Assembly (NCBI RefSeq): GCF_021735935.1
Contig: NZ_WMDZ01000001.1
Location: forward strand, 186,001 to 250,000
Reading direction: 5' to 3'
Source: Sulfitobacter sp. M39
Lineage (GTDB): Bacteria > Pseudomonadota > Alphaproteobacteria > Rhodobacterales > Rhodobacteraceae
Length of the DNA stretch: 64,000 nucleotides
Shown piece after piece: positions 60,808-64,000 of the stretch (the first letter of the stretch is position 1; each line of letters begins with the position of its first letter). Below the pieces are notes generated by a model that made no database searches, was not told the origin of the DNA, and was given only the letters and a program-made list of their open reading frames with translations. Made by a program: the position numbers and the translations under genes.

Positions 60808-63729
60808 CTACCCCTGTTCAGGTATCAGGATCTCGCGCTTGCCTACGTGGTTGGCTGGCGAAACAAGGCCCGCATCCTCCATCTGTTCGACCAGACGCGC
60901 GGCTTTGTTATAGCCGATGCCCAGTTTGCGTTGGATGTAGGATGTCGAACACTTGCGGTCTTTTGCCACGATCGCCACGGCCGTATCATATTGCGCGTCT
61001 TCGCTGTCGGTATTGCCGCCCAGACCTAGAACCGCGTCGATGCTGCCCTCTTGGTCATCGGATGGCCCTTCAACGACGCCCGACACATAATCAGGTTCAC
61101 CATAGGCCTTGAGGTGGTTCACGATCTCTTCGACTTCTTCGTCGCTGACGAAGGGGCCGTGGCAGCGCACGATCTTGGACCCGCCCGCCATATAGAGCAT
61201 GTCACCCATGCCGAGCAGCTGTTCGGCCCCCATCTCGCCCAGAATCGTGCGGCTGTCGATCTTGGAGGTCACCTGGAAGGAAATCCGCGTCGGGAAGTTC
61301 GCCTTGATCGTGCCGGTGATGACATCGACGGAAGGACGCTGTGTCGCCATGATCAGGTGAATACCCGAGGCCCGCGCCATCTGTGCCAGACGCTGGATGC
61401 AGGCTTCGATCTCTTTGCCCGCGACCATCATCAGGTCGGCCATCTCGTCCACGATCACGACGATATAGGGCAGCGCTTCGGGCTTGAATTCATCCGTCTC
61501 GAAAATCGGCTCGCCCGTATCTTCGTCAAAGCCGGTCTGGACGGTGCGGCTGAACATCTCTCCCTTGGCCAGGGCCTCGCGGACGCGACCGTTATAGCCT
61601 TCGATGTTACGCACGCCCATCTTGGACATCTTGCGATAGCGCTCTTCCATCTCGCCCACGGTCCACTTCAGCGCGACAACGGCCTTTTTCGGGTCGGTCA
61701 CAACGGGGGACAGCAGGTGTGGGATACCGTCATAGACCGACAGTTCCAGCATCTTGGGGTCGATCATGATCATCCGGCATTCTTCCGGCGTCAGCTTGTA
61801 CAGCAGCGACAGGATCATTGTGTTGATCGCAACGGATTTACCCGAACCGGTGGTCCCCGCGATCAGCAGGTGAGGCATCTTGGCAAGGTTCGCGACCACA
61901 GGGTCACCGCCAATGTCTTTGCCCAAGGCCAGCGGCAGACGCATGGTGCTGTCGCCGAAATCACGCGCGGCGAGGATTTCGCGCAGCACAACTTTCTCGC
62001 GGTTCTCGTTAGGTAGTTCGATGCCAATCACGCTGCGGCCCGGCACGGTGGACACACGCGCCGACAATGCCGCCATAGAGCGCGCGATATCGTCCGCCAG
62101 ACCGATCACACGGCTCGCCTTGAGGCCCGGAGCCGGTTCCAGTTCGTACATGGTGACAACGGGGCCCGGACGAACAGCGACGATTTCACCCTTCACGCCA
62201 TAGTCATCCAGCACGTTTTCCAGCATGCGCGCGTTTTCTTCCAGCGCGTCGTCGCTCAGGTGCAGACGTTCGACATTATCCGGGCTTTCCAGCAGGTTCA
62301 GCGGCGGCAGTTCAAATCCGGGATGCGTGTCTTCAAAGGTCAGCGCAGGCTGTGCCTCGGCCTGAGCCTGTTTGCTGGGATGTACCGGTTTGCGCATCTG
62401 CGGCTGCACCACCTTGCGCGGCTGAGCCACGGGGATCTGCATGGCCGGTTCCCGCTCTGCCTCTTGCAGTGGCAGGTGGCTATCGGTCATCGGTTCATCA
62501 TCCAGAACCGCCATATCTGCATCATGATCCGGTTCGGAGGGGGTAAGCTCGAGCACGGGGCGTTCCGCGACCAAAGGTGCACGGCTCGCGGTTAAAGGCG
62601 GCTCCGCCCGAGTAGGGGAGGGGGCCGGCGCACCGGTCAAGGGCGGCTCTTCGCGGCGGGCACCACGGGCGGTGGTATCCAGCAGCAGCGGATCAGGGCC
62701 ACGGCCGCGACCACGGGTCAAGGGGGCGGTGGTCGCCGTATGCACAGCCCCACCGGTACGCACGCGGCTTTTAATCACATCGGCAATCTTGGATTTGATA
62801 CGGTCGCTGCTGGGGGCTTCGTCCAGTTCGGGTTCAGCCCATGTTTCGACCAGTTCAGGTTCCGGCAGCGGGTCGGCGCGTTTGACCAGCGTCGGCATTT
62901 TCGACAGGAGGCCGGTTTTTGGCGCAGGTGCAGGCGCATCACTATAGGCCAGTTCGTCGTCATAGTACCCTTGGCTGGCGGCGAATTCCGCGTTCTCCTC
63001 GGCCTCGACCCGGTTGCGTTCGCGGCGTTCAAGCTGGCGGGCCTGAATGCCCTGCGCGGCGGCAACCGCCCCCGACGCACCACGCCCCAGAAGGGTCATC
63101 AATCCGGCATAAGCCATGATCAGCCCGACCAGCATGAAGCGGAACAGACGTTGCAGTTCAAGCCGGGTGAAGCCAACAACAAAGGCACCAAAAGCAAGGA
63201 TCGCCACGCCCATCAACAGCGACATCAGCTTGATCGTAAAGGTCGACCCGATCGGCAGGACGGTCAGGATCACGCCCATAACCGTGTCGCCAAACAGCCC
63301 GCCTAGCCCAAAACTATGGGTTTGCAGCCAAGCCGCATCTGGCGTCAGCGTCGCCCCGTAGATCGAACACAAGGCGACGGCAATCGGGGCAAAGATCAAA
63401 CGGCCCACGGCGCGCTCCTCGCCGCGGTGCAGGGCAAATCGTGCGCCCCAGGCCAGCAGGATTGCCGCGACAGACCACGCGCCCCAACCCACGATCATGA
63501 ACAAAGGCGCGGCCAGCGACGCGCCCATGCGCCCCAGCCAGTTCTGCACCGGCGCATCGGTAGAGACCATAAAGTTGGGATCGTCAGGGGTGTAGCTGCC
63601 GATCATCATGGCGGCCATAAGGCCCAGGGCGATCAGCCCGAGGCCCAGCAGCTCCTTGCCGCGTTTTTCGATCGCTTCGGCCATGTTGGTGTCTAGCAAA
63701 GGGTCGCGCCCACGTGTCTGATATGCCAT
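60808..63729 (-). CDS. ftsK: DNA translocase FtsK
   Basis: A 973-residue septal DNA pump for chromosome segregation and dimer resolution. The N-terminal part (20-215) has four or five helices; a Pro/Glu-rich linker follows (about 230-490). The motor has Walker [18 protein letters not shown] (near 640), Walker [16 protein letters not shown] (near 765) and [20 protein letters not shown] near 795; the C-terminal gamma winged-helix ([20 protein letters not shown], near 920) recognises KOPS. Start ATG 63727-63729, 17 bp after the aminotransferase stop. Confidence 0.97.
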   Translation of the reverse strand: MAYQTRGRDPLLDTNMAEAIEKRGKELLGLGLIALGLMAAMMIGSYTPDDPNFMVSTDAPVQNWLGRMGASLAAPLFMIVGWGAWSVAAILLAWGARFALHRGEERAVGRLIFAPIAVALCSIYGATLTPDAAWLQTHSFGLGGLFGDTVMGVILTVLPIGSTFTIKLMSLLMGVAILAFGAFVVGFTRLELQRLFRFMLVGLIMAYAGLMTLLGRGASGAVAAAQGIQARQLERRERNRVEAEENAEFAASQGYYDDELAYSDAPAPAPKTGLLSKMPTLVKRADPLPEPELVETWAEPELDEAPSSDRIKSKIADVIKSRVRTGGAVHTATTAPLTRGRGRGPDPLLLDTTARGARREEPPLTGAPAPSPTRAEPPLTASRAPLVAERPVLELTPSEPDHDADMAVLDDEPMTDSHLPLQEAEREPAMQIPVAQPRKVVQPQMRKPVHPSKQAQAEAQPALTFEDTHPGFELPPLNLLESPDNVERLHLSDDALEENARMLENVLDDYGVKGEIVAVRPGPVVTMYELEPAPGLKASRVIGLADDIARSMAALSARVSTVPGRSVIGIELPNENREKVVLREILAARDFGDSTMRLPLALGKDIGGDPVVANLAKMPHLLIAGTTGSGKSVAINTMILSLLYKLTPEECRMIMIDPKMLELSVYDGIPHLLSPVVTDPKKAVVALKWTVGEMEERYRKMSKMGVRNIEGYNGRVREALAKGEMFSRTVQTGFDEDTGEPIFETDEFKPEALPYIVVIVDEMADLMMVAGKEIEACIQRLAQMARASGIHLIMATQRPSVDVITGTIKANFPTRISFQVTSKIDSRTILGEMGAEQLLGMGDMLYMAGGSKIVRCHGPFVSDEEVEEIVNHLKAYGEPDYVSGVVEGPSDDQEGSIDAVLGLGGNTDSEDAQYDTAVAIVAKDRKCSTSYIQRKLGIGYNKAARLVEQMEDAGLVSPANHVGKREILIPEQG

Positions 63730-63746
63730 TGCTCTGATCCCTCGTC

Positions 63747-64000
63747 TTATTCTGGATAGAGACAGCGGCGGATCGCTTCGATCCCGCGCGTTGTCTCTTC
63801 TTTTGCGGCGACCATCGCCACCCGAATATATTGTTTCCCGGGGTTTTCGCCGTTCACGCTTTGCGCCAGATAGCCGCCCGGCAGCACCCGCACGCCGGTC
63901 TCACGCCAAAGTTTCAGCGCCGCAGCTTCGTCGTCTTCCACCGGCAGCCACAAAAAGAACCCTGCCTCGGGGCTTTGGTACCCGGGGACGTTGCCGAGAA
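63747..64000 (-). CDS. Class I/II aminotransferase, C-terminal end (runs off the window)
   Basis: The last 84 residues of a PLP aminotransferase. The window-edge part reads [20 protein letters not shown] in frame, followed by the class I C-terminal pattern [18 protein letters not shown] and [12 protein letters not shown], with the Arg that binds the substrate carboxylate. The form resembles succinyldiaminopimelate aminotransferase (DapC) of alphaproteobacteria, but the catalytic Lys lies outside the window. Upstream of ftsK in the same operon. Confidence 0.8.
   Translation of the reverse strand, partial: LGNVPGYQSPEAGFFLWLPVEDDEAAALKLWRETGVRVLPGGYLAQSVNGENPGKQYIRVAMVAAKEETTRGIEAIRRCLYPE

Noticed and set aside
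1..64000. tRNA, rRNA, CRISPR, IS elements, prophage or att sites
   Set aside because: I looked through the intergenic gaps for cloverleaf-like arms, regular spacer-repeat patterns and terminal inverted repeats with transposase frames, and saw none that could be supported.

Overview
The window is a gene-dense, GC-rich stretch of an alphaproteobacterial chromosome, almost certainly a marine Rhodobacteraceae (Roseobacter group). The signs are the protein families (DUF3305/DUF3306 next to a Tat-exported formate dehydrogenase, several TRAP transporters, HspQ, a LolA downstream of FtsK), the short 4-bp stop/start overlaps, and a GC-rich extragenic element of a type I associate with Rhodobacteraceae (copies near 2233 and 53970). 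Genus cannot be fixed from the sequence alone. No rRNA, tRNA, CRISPR array, transposase or phage gene was seen.

Layout. 1-8.3 kb: housekeeping (dapB, divergent rbfA, a phosphodiester-glycosidase-like protein, truB, a DUF1643 protein, a membrane-anchored RTX protein, rpsO, a GNAT enzyme, pnp). 8.3-23.9 kb: a sugar-acid island with KDG kinase, mannonate dehydratase, two complete TRAP transporters, alpha-ketoglutarate-semialdehyde dehydrogenase, an SDR reductase, KdgF, an FCD-type GntR regulator, an RraA-like protein, a redoxin and an IlvD/Edd dehydratase. The promoters of this island share a direct-repeat element, TACAA-N5-TACAA, found at least five times and probably the operator of the local GntR regulator. 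The chemistry fits uptake of unsaturated or free uronates from algal polysaccharides and conversion to 2-keto-3-deoxygluconate, plus an oxidative aldonate branch to 2-oxoglutarate.

23.9-32.9 kb: an operon of three exported proteins (170, 881 and 1912 residues) built of DUF11/Ig-like modules. The last carries a very large C-terminal outer-membrane-barrel-like region. I cannot assign a function; it is the best candidate for an undescribed cell-surface system. 33.3-47.5 kb: a formate dehydrogenase locus in two divergent arms. The left arm (polyferredoxin, DUF6494, Mrp/ApbC, a lipoate-ligase-like protein lacking the expected lysine, a His-tailed protein) is a tightly overlapping operon. The right arm carries DUF3305, DUF3306, a TorD chaperone, a small Tat protein, FdhA-B-C, a 43-residue exported peptide and a tungstate ABC transporter (TupBCA), which suggests a W- or Mo-dependent enzyme with Cys as active-site ligand.

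47.5-64 kb: mixed metabolism and housekeeping: GT25 glycosyltransferase, 1-Cys peroxiredoxin, aldehyde dehydrogenase, RluA-type pseudouridine synthase, SnoaL-like protein, RarD- and LysE-type exporters, free-methionine-sulfoxide reductase, thiolase, a STAS/RsbW partner-switch pair, a gamma-glutamyltransferase-family protein, HspQ, an AEC transporter, a lipoprotein transglycosylase, LolA, FtsK, and the C-terminal end of a class I/II aminotransferase running off the right edge.
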